Assembly (NCBI GenBank): GCA_963802275.1
Contig: CAWDIB010000001.1
Location: forward strand, 62,001 to 126,000
Direction: 5' to 3'
Source: CAZMZW01 sp963802275
GTDB lineage: Bacteria > Chloroflexota > Anaerolineae > Anaerolineales > Anaerolineaceae
DNA length: 64,000 bases
The notes under the pieces were generated by a model, which worked only from the letters and a program-made list of their open reading frames with translations, searched no databases and was not told the origin of the DNA. Below are positions 26,670 to 38,534 of this stretch, one piece after another. Positions within the stretch are counted from its first letter, which is position 1. Every line of letters starts with the position of its first letter. A program made the translations under genes and the position numbers.

Positions 26670-27483
26670 TCAGCCGATAAAGATGGCCATCAGCCAAAAA
26701 AGAGCAGTCACCAAAAACGGGCCAAATAATTTTTGAAAAGACCATTGGATAGGCTGCATCACGGTGGCCAGTTCAATCAGTCCATAAGCGATACCGAGCA
26801 GGATCAAACCAAAGCGGGCAGGGGAAAGCGGCAGGTAATAAAAACCGATGGCTGCCTGGGTGATGATAATGGTGATGGCAGCCGCCCATTCCCAGTTCCA
26901 ACTGCCCTGCAAGCGCAAGTGGAAGAGCCGCAAACAGAGCAGCGCACATAGCGGGGTGAAGGCAAACAGGAGCAGGTAAAGGCGCAACCCTGCCGCACGG
27001 ATGGAGATGGCCAGGGTGAGCAGCAAACCAAAGCTGACACCGTTGAGCACCATCTGGGCGATGGCATGGCGGGTATCGCGGCTGTCCACCGATACATATT
27101 CCGCCACCAGGACGGCCAGGAGCAGCAGGGTGCCCAACCCGAAGACCACCCACCACTGGATGCTGATCTTGAGGAGGGCGAGCGGCACGCCAATGACGGC
27201 AGCGGTGAGGGCGGGCAGAAGAAAATGCGGGTAGATGGGCTGACTGCCCCGACCGGGATGGTCGTGCAGCAGCCAATCGGTGCCGGAAACGGCCAATCCT
27301 GCAGCCAGGAATGGCAATCAACACGGTGAGGTTGGCATTGAATTCAACCAGGATACCAAATAAAGGAAAGGAGATTTCCCGCGCTGGCGTTTGTATGAAG
27401 GGCAGCAGGGCATAGGCAAGCAGGATCATGGCTGCCACCACGCTCAACCGTTCAAATTGCGGGAAAGACTGTGATTCCTTCAC
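26670..27483 (-). CDS. Multi-pass membrane protein, frameshifted
   Basis: The first ~57 residues (MKESQSFPQFERLSVVAAMI, REISFPLFGILVEFNANLTV) and the rest (FLAAGLAVSGTDWLLHDHPG to the end) are in different frames; dropping one base at about 27314 joins them into ~270 residues with about eight transmembrane helices. No family recognised; the GTDWLLHDHPG loop may be diagnostic. It converges on the MBL-fold gene. A lesion or an assembly error are equally possible. Confidence 0.6.
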
Positions 27484-27580
27484 GCTTGAATTTTACCTGA
27501 TGGCTTCATTCGCTACCATCAAATAAAATGATGAATGATGTCATGCAAGAAAACCCCGCTATGGTAAAATCAAAGATTGT

Positions 27581-28595
27581 ATGGAAAGAGACCTGAATAC
27601 CAGCGCGGTGACCCCGCCGCGGTTGATTCCCGCCTTCGTGGCGGGTTTTAATGCCGTAGCAAACCATATCTATTTAATTGCCTTCCCGGTGCTGCTGGAC
27701 CTGCTGCTCTGGCTGGGTCCGTTGATGCGGGTGAAGAACCTGGTTCAACCGGTCTTCGAGGAAACGGTCAAGCAGATGGCGGGTTTGTATCCTGCTGATA
27801 CTATGGCTTTGCTGGAGGCCAGCAAGGAAGCTGTTTTGCAGTTCTTTGAACATTTCAACCTGCTTTTTGCCCTGCGCACGATTCCGGTTGGCATCCCCAG
27901 TTTAATGGCAGGGGTTGCCCCGCTTGACCAATCCGCTGGGCAATCTGCAGGTGGTGGAAATGGCTTCCACCAACCAGAGCTGGTCGGTGATCCTGGTGTG
28001 CCTGTTCATTGGTATCTGTCTGGGGTGCCTCTTTTTCAGCCTGGTTGCCAAAACGGTGGCGGGCAACAAGATTGCCTGGGATGTCAACCTTTTCCTGTTG
28101 CAATTAAAGAACACTTTCATCCTGACGCTGGTCCTGGCGGGATTCGCAATCGTCCTTTCACTGCCCACCCTGCTTTTAATGTCTTTCATTGTTTCCTTTC
28201 TGCCGTCCCTGGGTTCCATCCCCATCATGCTGCTTGGCATATTCCTGGTGTGGCTGCTGCTACCGATGATTTTCTCGGTGCATGGCATTTACATGGGTCA
28301 AACCAATCCTTTAAAATCCATCAGCAACAGCATGCACCTGGTGAAACGCTATCTGCCAACCACCGGTTTGTTCTTCCTGGTTGCCATCGTGCTCAGCCAG
28401 GGGCTGGATATGCTGTGGGTAACGCCACAACCCGGCGAGTGGATAAGCCTGGTGGGAATTTTCGGCCACGGCTTCATCTCGTGCGGGGTGCTGGCGGCAA
28501 GTTTTGTGTATTTCTCCAAAGGTATGGAATACATGCAGGAAAGAATGCGCCGGGAATCTGCCAAGACTGACATGCCGGCGCACAAAGGAAATTAA
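27581..28595 (+). CDS. Multi-pass membrane protein, frameshifted in a G run
   Basis: The first frame gives MERDLNTSAVTPPRLIPAFV, NAVANHIYLIAFPVLLDLLL and IPVGIPSLMAGV. Skipping one G of the GGGG at about 27910 continues as LPRLTNPLGNLQVVEM and four more transmembrane helices (SVILVCLFIGICLGCLFF, FILTLVLAGFAIVLSL, IMLLGIFLVWLLLPMIF, LPTTGLFFLVAIVL). The joined product is ~337 residues, six membrane segments with a charged C-terminus. Function unknown. It ends 21 bp before gyrB and may be co-transcribed with it. Confidence 0.65.
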
Positions 28596-28616
28596 TTATT
28601 TTGCACTGGAGAACTT

Positions 28617-30554
28617 GTGGCTGATACCCCCAAACCGCCCAGCTCTTACGGAGCCAAAGACATCCAGGTCCTGGAAGGACTGGAAGCCGTCCGCCGCCGG
28701 CCCGGCATGTATGTGGGCGGCACCGACCAAAAAGCCCTGCACCACCTGGTGTATGAGGTGGTGGACAATTCCATTGATGAAGCGCTGAATGGTTCCTGCA
28801 ACCAAATCTCCGTCACCATTCATGCCGACCAGAGCGTGACCGTGGAGGATAACGGCCGCGGCATCCCGGTGGATATCCACCCCGAGAAGAAAGTATCCGC
28901 ACTGGAAGTGGTGATGACCATCCTGCACGCCGGAGGAAAATTCGGAGGCGGCAGCTACAAGGTTTCGGGTGGTCTGCACGGCGTGGGCGTTTCGGCGGTG
29001 AATGCCCTTTCGGAATTTTGTGAGGTGCGGGTAAAACGCAACGGGAAAATTTATTTTCAGCGTTACGAGCGCGGCATTCCGCTGGCAGATGTCAAGGTGA
29101 TCGGCAAGGTGGAAGCGGGCGTCACCGGCACACACACCACTTTCCTGTTTGACAAGGAAATCTTCAAGGGCGAAATGGCATTCCGTTTTGATACGTTATG
29201 CCAGCGCTTTCGCGAGATGGCCTTTGTCACGCGCAAGGTGGAAATCCAGTTCATGGATGAACGCGAAACGCCGGCCAACCGCATGACCTTTTTTTTCGAA
29301 GGCGGGATCAAGTCCTTTGTGCGCTATCTCAACCGCAACCGCGAAGTGATGCACCCGGTTTTCCATGTGCAAAAAGAGGTGGAGGGAATCGATGTGGAAG
29401 CCGCATTACAGTACACGGATGCCTATGCCGAATCGGTGTATTGTTTTGCCAACACCATCAACACGATTGACGGCGGTACCCACCTGACCGGTTTCCGCGC
29501 CGCCACCACGCGCGTGATCAATGATTATGCGCGCCGCAACAGCCTGATCAAGGACAGCGACAGCAACTTCAGCGGCGATGACACCCGCGAAGGTATGACC
29601 GCGGTGGTCAGCATCAAGCACCCCGACCCGCAGTTCGAAAGCCAGACCAAGGTGAAATTAATGAACGCGGATGTGCAAATGCTGGTACAGCAGGTGGTGG
29701 GCGAAGCCTACAACGAATTCCTCGAAGAAAACCCTTCCGCCGCGCGCAATATCATCCGCAAGTGCCTCACCTCAGCCCGTGCGCGGGATGCGGCACGCAA
29801 GGCGCGCGACCTGGTCATCCGCAAATCGGCACTGGAAAGCATGACCCTGCCGGGCAAACTGGCGGACTGCACGGAACGCGACTCCGAAAAGACCGAGCTG
29901 TACATCGTTGAGGGTGACAGCGCCGGCGGTTCGGCCAAACAGGGGCGCGACCGCCACTTCCAGGCCATCCTGCCGTTGCGCGGCAAGATCCTCAATACCG
30001 AGCGAGCACGGCTGGATAAGATCCTTGGCAATAATGAGGTCAAGGCGCTCATCTCTGCCCTGGGGACCAGCATCGGCGACAATTTCAGCCTGGATTCACT
30101 GCGCTATGGACGCGTTATCATCATGACCGATGCGGACGTGGATGGCAGCCATATCCGCACTCTGCTGTTGACCTTCTTTTTCCGCTACATGCAGACGTTG
30201 ATCGAAGAAGGACACCTGTACATCGCCCAACCGCCGCTGTACCTGGTCAGCAGCAAAAAAGAAAAGAAGTATGCCTACAGCGAAGATGAACTAGCCCGAA
30301 CACTGAAAGAGTTGGGCGGAAACGGCAAGGGTGAAAAAGCCACCATCCAGCGCTACAAGGGTCTCGGCGAGATGAACCCCGAGCAATTGTGGGAAACGAC
30401 GATGAACCCGGAAAACCGCACCCTGCTGCAAGTGAACATAGAGGATGCGGCCAATGCCGATCGCACGTTTGATATGCTGATGGGCGCGGCTGTACCGCCG
30501 CGCAAGCGCTTCATCCAAACGCATGCCAAACACGTGCGCAACCTGGACGTTTAA
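28617..30554 (+). CDS. gyrB: Type II DNA topoisomerase subunit B (gyrase B)
   Basis: 645 residues. ATPase half: VLEGLEAVRRRPGMYVGG, EVVDNSIDEALNG, VEDNGRGIPVDIHP and GGKFGGGSYKVSGGLHGVGV (the GHKL ATP lid). Transducer and TOPRIM follow: ELYIVEGDSAGGSAKQGRD with the catalytic Glu, and IIMTDADVDGSHIRTLLLTF with the DxD pair. The C-terminus reads QRYKGLGEMNPEQLWETTMN and PRKRFIQTHA. The start is GTG at 28617 with GGAG just upstream. Gyrase is favoured over ParE by overall sequence; the paired A subunit is not in the window. A strong terminator follows immediately. Confidence 0.96.
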   Translation: MADTPKPPSSYGAKDIQVLEGLEAVRRRPGMYVGGTDQKALHHLVYEVVDNSIDEALNGSCNQISVTIHADQSVTVEDNGRGIPVDIHPEKKVSALEVVMTILHAGGKFGGGSYKVSGGLHGVGVSAVNALSEFCEVRVKRNGKIYFQRYERGIPLADVKVIGKVEAGVTGTHTTFLFDKEIFKGEMAFRFDTLCQRFREMAFVTRKVEIQFMDERETPANRMTFFFEGGIKSFVRYLNRNREVMHPVFHVQKEVEGIDVEAALQYTDAYAESVYCFANTINTIDGGTHLTGFRAATTRVINDYARRNSLIKDSDSNFSGDDTREGMTAVVSIKHPDPQFESQTKVKLMNADVQMLVQQVVGEAYNEFLEENPSAARNIIRKCLTSARARDAARKARDLVIRKSALESMTLPGKLADCTERDSEKTELYIVEGDSAGGSAKQGRDRHFQAILPLRGKILNTERARLDKILGNNEVKALISALGTSIGDNFSLDSLRYGRVIIMTDADVDGSHIRTLLLTFFFRYMQTLIEEGHLYIAQPPLYLVSSKKEKKYAYSEDELARTLKELGGNGKGEKATIQRYKGLGEMNPEQLWETTMNPENRTLLQVNIEDAANADRTFDMLMGAAVPPRKRFIQTHAKHVRNLDV

Positions 30555-30560
30555 AACCAA

Positions 30561-30593
30561 AACCCCCTGCATTTCGAAGGCAGGGGGTTTTTT
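30561..30593 (+). terminator. Intrinsic terminator after gyrB
   Basis: AACCCCCTGC / GCAGGGGGTT stem, loop ATTTCGAAG, then TTTTTT. It sits between gyrB and the convergent protease gene, so it may end only the rightward transcript. Confidence 0.92.
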
Positions 30594-30612
30594 GTTCACG
30601 GGTAAAGATATT

Positions 30613-32217
30613 TTATTGAGCCGGCGCTGCTTCCAGGGTGACTTCAACAGTTTGGGATTTGCCATCGCGCAGAATTTCCAATTTCACCTTTGTGCCAGGC
30701 TGGGTGCTGGCAATGAGTGACCTCATTTGATTCATGGAAGTGATGACGGTATCATCAAATTTGGTGATGACGTCACCGCCGATCTTCACTTCCTGGCCGT
30801 TGTAGGTGAAGGATTCACTGCCACCGCGCAATCCGGCTTTGGCAGCCGGGCCGTCCGGGGTGACTTCAATCACCAGGACACCCTTGGTATCACGATAGAG
30901 TGACATGGCTTCGGCCACCTCGGCATTCATGGTAAAGCCGGTAATGCCCAACTGACTGCGGGTGGTGGTGCTGCGGGGTGTGGCGGTGGCTTCCTGGGTT
31001 AAGCGGGAGGCAGGCCTCGCCATGAGCGTCACTGACAACTCGACTTCCCTGCCATCACGCAGCACGGTCATCGGGATGGTCTTGCCGACCTCACCATAAC
31101 GGGCCAGGTAGGTGGCCAGGTTTTCAAATTCCTTCACCGGCTGCCCGGCAAGCCTGGTAACGATATCACCGCCGATTTCAATTTCATCACCGTAAATGGT
31201 GGCTTCATCGTTGCTTCCCTTGAGACCAGCCTTAGCGGCCGGGCCTGAGGGATCCACCTCAATGACCAGCACACCACGCAGATCGGGGTCCAGTTTCATC
31301 GCTTCTGCCACTTCCATGGTCATGGAACGTCCGGTGATGCCCAGCCAGGCGTGTTCATAGCTGCCCCTGGAGATGAGCACAGGGATGACTTTCTGCACGA
31401 TGGCGGAAGAGACGACATAGCCGATGGAAGTATAGCCTTGCGAGGGTGATTCAATGGCAGTGTTGACGCCAATCAAACGGCCGTAAATATCCACCAACGG
31501 GCCGCCGGAGTTTCCGGGGCTGATGGGGGCATCGGTTTGAATGATGTCAGGGATGGAAAAGCCGATGCCGCTGCTTGTAGTCGAATCGACCCTGAGGGAA
31601 CGGCCAAGACCGCTGATGATGCCGACGGTCATGGTGCCCTGCAAACCGGCCGGCTGACCGATGGCAATGGCGATCTGCCCAATTTTCGTCTGGGTGGAAT
31701 CGGCGATCTGAATGGGGACCAGTTTATCTGAGGCGTCCACTTTGATGACTGCCATGTCACTGTCCACGTCTGTTCCAACAAGCGTGGCGCGGCGGGTGCT
31801 GCCATCCGCAAAAGTGACCATGATGGATTCGGCCCCTTCCACCACATGATTGTTGGTGACGATGTGCCCCTGGTTATCCCAAATGAAACCAGAGCCAAGC
31901 GCAGTCTGCCGCTCCTGCGGCTGGTTGTCGTCGGGCAGGTCAAAGGGCAGGTTGGGAATGGACCTGTTCGTGGAAGAGGCTTTTTCGGTGACCACAATAT
32001 TGACCACCGAGGGCAGCACCTTTTCATAAACCTGCTCATACGACTGCTGCAAAGATTCCAGCGAAGGGCTTTGCAGGGATGGAACTGAATAGGTCGGGGC
32101 AGGACTGACCGGTGCAGCCGGGGCTGAATTGGTTGCGACTGGCGCCGCCGGGCTGCAGGCAGCCAAAGCGGCAATCAGAAGAATTGAGAGAGCGATCAAA
32201 CCATTTTTCGATTTCAT
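30613..32217 (-). CDS. HtrA/DegP-family serine protease lipoprotein with two PDZ domains
   Basis: 534 residues. Signal peptide with lipobox ending at C21 (LIAALAAC), then a Pro/Ser/Ala-rich linker, so it is anchored outside the membrane. The chymotrypsin-like protease domain carries the triad H124 (TNNHVVEG), D154 (DSDMAVIKVD) and S237 (PGNSGGPL). Two PDZ domains follow, each with a GVLVIEV..GPAAKAGL core (around residues 320-410 and 425-520). The family degrades or refolds damaged exported proteins. It converges on gyrB; its promoter should be within 32218-32340. The two-PDZ form is DegP-like; the hinge between them is Thr-rich (TATPRSTTTRS). Confidence 0.95.
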   Translation of the reverse strand: MKSKNGLIALSILLIAALAACSPAAPVATNSAPAAPVSPAPTYSVPSLQSPSLESLQQSYEQVYEKVLPSVVNIVVTEKASSTNRSIPNLPFDLPDDNQPQERQTALGSGFIWDNQGHIVTNNHVVEGAESIMVTFADGSTRRATLVGTDVDSDMAVIKVDASDKLVPIQIADSTQTKIGQIAIAIGQPAGLQGTMTVGIISGLGRSLRVDSTTSSGIGFSIPDIIQTDAPISPGNSGGPLVDIYGRLIGVNTAIESPSQGYTSIGYVVSSAIVQKVIPVLISRGSYEHAWLGITGRSMTMEVAEAMKLDPDLRGVLVIEVDPSGPAAKAGLKGSNDEATIYGDEIEIGGDIVTRLAGQPVKEFENLATYLARYGEVGKTIPMTVLRDGREVELSVTLMARPASRLTQEATATPRSTTTRSQLGITGFTMNAEVAEAMSLYRDTKGVLVIEVTPDGPAAKAGLRGGSESFTYNGQEVKIGGDVITKFDDTVITSMNQMRSLIASTQPGTKVKLEILRDGKSQTVEVTLEAAPAQ

Positions 32218-32349
32218 TCTTACTCCTTGATGATTCGTTATACCGAAGTATTAATACCATTGAATTGTGAAAATATTATTAAAAAATTGTTAGCGTTCTG
32301 ATAAGTGGAGAAAATGAATGCTTTTAGGGGATAAACAGGGTTAATTTCG

Positions 32350-32377
32350 TTGATCGAGTAAGGATAACTGCTATAAT
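32350..32377 (+). promoter_or_regulatory. Promoter for uvrA
   Basis: TTGATC (32350-32355), 16-bp spacer, consensus TATAAT (32372-32377), 49 bp ahead of the ATG. No LexA-like palindrome was recognised around it. Confidence 0.7.
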
Positions 32378-32426
32378 AACCAATTGCATCATCCCGATTA
32401 GATTATTTGTTCTAAAAAGGCAGAAA

Positions 32427-35318
<2,892 letters not shown>

Positions 35319-35412
35319 TCTATTATCTTATATAAGGAAATAGCTATTGATATCTGGTTGGGCGTCAAGCTCATATATGGGTAATCAATTTTAAATGGAA
35401 CCTAAGGAATCA

Positions 35413-35979
35413 ATGAATACCTATGTAATCCTTTTACGCGGTGTCAATGTTGGCGGAAAAAATAGAGTACCAATGGTTGGCTTGCGAAAATGCCTAGAAG
35501 AAAAGGGATTTTCCAATGTTTTGACGTATATTGCCAGCGGTAATGTAATATTAAAAACCGATAAACACCCTGACAATATAAAAACTCAGATAGAAGAGGT
35601 TTTACCTGAAAATTTCAACCTTGATGACGGGTGCATCAAGATTTTAGTGTTGAATCGCAAACAATTCCAAGCAATCATTGATAACAAGCCAAAAGGTTTC
35701 GGTGACCAACCTGAAAAGTACCACAGCGATGTAATTTTTCTGATGGGTATTGATTCGGCTCAAGCTATGCCTGCATTTAATCCCCGGGAAGAGGTCGACC
35801 GGGTCTGGGAAGGTAATGGGGTCATCTACTCACAACGTCTCAGTTCCCAACGTACGAAAAGTCGCCTTAATAAAATTATGGAAACACCGTTCTATAAATC
35901 CATGACCATCCGCAACTGGAATACAACAACAAAATTGTTAGAAATACTGAAAAAAATGGACACAGATGATGGAGCGTGA
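35413..35979 (+). CDS. DUF1697 family protein
   Basis: 188 residues. The N-terminus MNTYVILLRGVNVGGKNRVP followed by TYIASGNVILKT is the hallmark of DUF1697 (the RGxNVGG and YIxSGNV motifs). The C-terminus SRLNKIMETPFYKSMTIRNW also fits. The ATG at 35413 follows AAGGAA. The family is uncharacterised, sporadic in bacteria and likely horizontally mobile. It is AT-richer than the neighbouring uvrA, which is consistent with recent acquisition. Confidence 0.9.
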   Translation: MNTYVILLRGVNVGGKNRVPMVGLRKCLEEKGFSNVLTYIASGNVILKTDKHPDNIKTQIEEVLPENFNLDDGCIKILVLNRKQFQAIIDNKPKGFGDQPEKYHSDVIFLMGIDSAQAMPAFNPREEVDRVWEGNGVIYSQRLSSQRTKSRLNKIMETPFYKSMTIRNWNTTTKLLEILKKMDTDDGA

Positions 35980-36169
35980 GCATTGCCTGTAAACATCTCA
36001 TTTCATCATAGACAAGCGTGGGATGTTCATTTACTTTCAATGCAGGCTTTGAATGTTCGCGCGATTTCGGCCAGTCATATTTTTATTTAGCTAAAATCAT
36101 CCCTACAATACGTTTGCAGGACACTGAGGATTCAGCGGCTGGCTTGCTCCATAAAGAATAGGTATTGAC

Positions 36170-37489
36170 TTAGTTTGGTTCGAGGTGATTGCCCTGTCCA
36201 ACGCCGTAGTACTTAAAACCGAGTGAACGCAGGATATCACCATCCCACAGGTTGCGGCCATCCATGATGACGGGGGTGCGCACGCTGTGGCGGATGCGTT
36301 TGAAATCCAACTGTTTGAATTCATTCCACTCGGTGGCGAGGATGATGGCATCCGCTCCATCGGCAGCCTGGTAGGGGTCCTGGCATAACTCGACCTTTTT
36401 CATGACGCGGGCGGCGTTTTCCATGGCTTGCGGGTCATAGGCACGCACATGCGCGCCCTCGTTTTCCAGCAGGTGAATGATCTCCAGGGCAGCGGCTTCG
36501 CGGATGTCATCGGTGTTGGGTTTGAAAGCGATGCCGAGCATAGCGATCTCTTTGTCGGCCAGGCTACCGCCGAGGGCCTTGCGTAATTTAAAGATCAAAC
36601 GCCGGCGTTGGTTGGTGTTGATCTCCATGACCGCTTTTAAAAGGTGCGGATTGGTGTTGTTTAATTCCGCCATATGGCGCAGGGCTTTGACGTCCTTGGG
36701 GAAGCAGCTGCCACCCCAGCCCAGGCCGGCATCCAGGAAGGCCTTGCCGATGCGTTTATCCAGCCCCATGCCGGCGGCCACCTCGCGCACATCAGCGCCC
36801 AGCTCTTCGCAAATATTGGCAATCTCGTTAATAAAGGAAATGCGCGTTGCCAGGAAGGCATTGGAGGCATACTTGATCATTTCGGCAGTACGCAGGTCAG
36901 TGATTAAGGAAGGACAGCGCAGCGGCTGGTAAAGGTGGGCCACCTTTTCGGCGGCGGTGCGGTCCAATGAACCCAGAACCACTCGGTCAGGATTCATAAA
37001 ATCACTGATGGCGCTGCCTTCGCGCAGGAATTCGGGATTGGAGACGACCTGGAAATCGAGGGGATTGGCGCCCCTGCGCTTGCGGACGATATCGGCCACC
37101 CAGTCACCGGTGCCGACCGGGACAGTGGACTTGTTGACGATGATGATGGGATGGTTGACAGAGTCGGCGATGCCTTCGGCGGCCATCTGGACATAATGCA
37201 AATCAGCTTCGCCATCCACCCCGGAGGGCGTTCCAACAGCAATGAAAGCAAATTCGGCGTTTTGCAGTGCCTGGACATACTCGGTGGTAAAAAACAAGCG
37301 CTTAGCCTGCACATTACGGGCGACGATCTCCTCCAGGCCCGGTTCATAGATGGGCATGCTGCCATTGCGGAGTTTATTGACCCGCTCGGGATCAATATCC
37401 AGACAAAAAACGGTATTACCAAGATCGGCGAAACAAACGCCGGTGACCAACCCCACATAGCCGGTGCCAATGACGCAAATTTGACTCAT
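36170..37489 (-). CDS. ugd: UDP-glucose 6-dehydrogenase
   Basis: 439 residues. It oxidises UDP-glucose to UDP-glucuronate in two NAD-dependent steps, feeding surface polysaccharide synthesis. N-terminal Rossmann fold CVIGTGYVGLVTGVCFADLG; VGTPSGVDGEADL; central helix bundle (EMIKYASNAFLATRISFINE); the catalytic Cys in GWGGSCFPKDVKALRH; C-terminal UDP-binding domain with GIAFKPNTDDIREAAAL. All key motifs are intact. The related UDP-mannose dehydrogenase is less likely. It stands alone here and is divergent from folD. Confidence 0.95.
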   Translation of the reverse strand: MSQICVIGTGYVGLVTGVCFADLGNTVFCLDIDPERVNKLRNGSMPIYEPGLEEIVARNVQAKRLFFTTEYVQALQNAEFAFIAVGTPSGVDGEADLHYVQMAAEGIADSVNHPIIIVNKSTVPVGTGDWVADIVRKRRGANPLDFQVVSNPEFLREGSAISDFMNPDRVVLGSLDRTAAEKVAHLYQPLRCPSLITDLRTAEMIKYASNAFLATRISFINEIANICEELGADVREVAAGMGLDKRIGKAFLDAGLGWGGSCFPKDVKALRHMAELNNTNPHLLKAVMEINTNQRRRLIFKLRKALGGSLADKEIAMLGIAFKPNTDDIREAAALEIIHLLENEGAHVRAYDPQAMENAARVMKKVELCQDPYQAADGADAIILATEWNEFKQLDFKRIRHSVRTPVIMDGRNLWDGDILRSLGFKYYGVGQGNHLEPN

Positions 37490-37592
37490 GCTTTTCTCCT
37501 GGAGAGGGATTATAGCTTAAGATGTCAGTGAAGCTCGAAAAGAGGATAGCCAAATCTACTGGCGTATAATTTCCTGCACAAGGGAGCAGAAA

Positions 37593-38459
37593 ATGACTGC
37601 ATCAATCATTGATGGGAAAAAATACGCGGAAGAAATCCGTGCGCAGGTTGCCCAAAAAGTAAAGGAAAGGATAACGAGCGGTAAATCCGCACCCGGGCTG
37701 GCAACTGTCCTGGTGGGGGATGACCCGGCATCCAAAATCTATGTGCGTTCCAAGCACAAGGCCTGCCAGCAGGCAGGTATTCAATCCTTCAGCCATGAAT
37801 TGCCGGCAGGCAGCAGCGATAGTGAAATCCTGCAACTGATCGAACAATTGAACCGTGATGAAAGGGTGCATGGCATCCTGGTGCAACTGCCGCTGCCGAG
37901 CGGACTGGACGAGGAGAGAGTGCTGGCGACAGTTTCCATTGACAAGGATGTGGACGGCTTCCACCCGGTCAACATCGGGCGGTTGGCGCAAAAAGGGGGT
38001 CAGCCGCGCTTTGTGCCGTGTACGCCGGCGGGTGTGATGTTCCTGCTGGAAAAGACGCTGGGTTCACTGGAAGGCAAACACGCAGTGGTGCTGGGGCGCT
38101 CGAACATCGTCGGCATGCCGGTGGCGTTACTGCTGGTGAGGGCAAATACCACGGTAACCATCTGCCATTCGCGCACGAAGGACCTGGCGGATGTGGTGCG
38201 CAGTGGCGATGTTGTGGTGGCAGCCATCGGTAAACCCGGCTTTGTGCGCGGGGATTGGCTCAAACCGGGGGCGGTGGTGATCGATGTGGGTATCAACCAT
38301 GTGGATGATCCAACGGCTGAGAAGGGCTACCGCCTGACGGGGGATGTGGCCTTCGATGAGGCCATGCAGGTTGCATCTGCCATTACCCCGGTGCCGGGCG
38401 GGGTGGGGCCGATGACGATTGCCATGCTGCTGCAAAACACTCTGAAAGCAGCCAATTGA
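37593..38459 (+). CDS. folD: Methylene-THF dehydrogenase/methenyl-THF cyclohydrolase
   Basis: 288 residues. It interconverts 5,10-methylene-THF and 10-formyl-THF through the methenyl form, using NADP or NAD. Motifs: ILVQLPLPSG, VDGFHPVNIGRLAQKG, PCTPAGVMFLLE, VVLGRSNIVGMPVALLL (Rossmann dinucleotide loop) and TPVPGGVGPMTIAMLLQNT. The catalytic Lys is in the YVRSKHKACQ helix. Together with MetH and the broken MTHFR it covers one-carbon supply. A hairpin terminator follows at once. Confidence 0.96.
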   Translation: MTASIIDGKKYAEEIRAQVAQKVKERITSGKSAPGLATVLVGDDPASKIYVRSKHKACQQAGIQSFSHELPAGSSDSEILQLIEQLNRDERVHGILVQLPLPSGLDEERVLATVSIDKDVDGFHPVNIGRLAQKGGQPRFVPCTPAGVMFLLEKTLGSLEGKHAVVLGRSNIVGMPVALLLVRANTTVTICHSRTKDLADVVRSGDVVVAAIGKPGFVRGDWLKPGAVVIDVGINHVDDPTAEKGYRLTGDVAFDEAMQVASAITPVPGGVGPMTIAMLLQNTLKAAN

Positions 38460-38464
38460 AATGA

Positions 38465-38497
38465 GCGGTTGTCAGACAATTGACAGCCGCTTGATTT
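38465..38497 (+). terminator. folD terminator overlapping the next promoter
   Basis: GCGGTTGTCA / TGACAGCCGC form a 10-bp stem (one G-T pair) with a six-base loop, followed by the T-rich TTGATTTTT. Its 3' arm contains the TTGACA -35 box of the following promoter. Confidence 0.72.
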
Positions 38498-38527
38498 TTC
38501 GGTAAACTTATTTTAATTGTCCAACAA
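38469..38527 (+). promoter_or_regulatory. Island promoter with two operator-like palindromes
   Basis: TTGACA (38480-38485), 17-bp spacer, TAAACT (38503-38508): a near-consensus promoter for the deaminase gene at 38535. Two similar palindromes bracket it: TTGTCAGACAA at 38469-38479 (perfect 5-1-5) and TTGTCCAACAA at 38517-38527 (4-3-4), 48 bp apart. They are candidate sites for the GntR-family regulator encoded three genes on. Confidence 0.6.
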
Positions 38528-38534
38528 TTAACTT

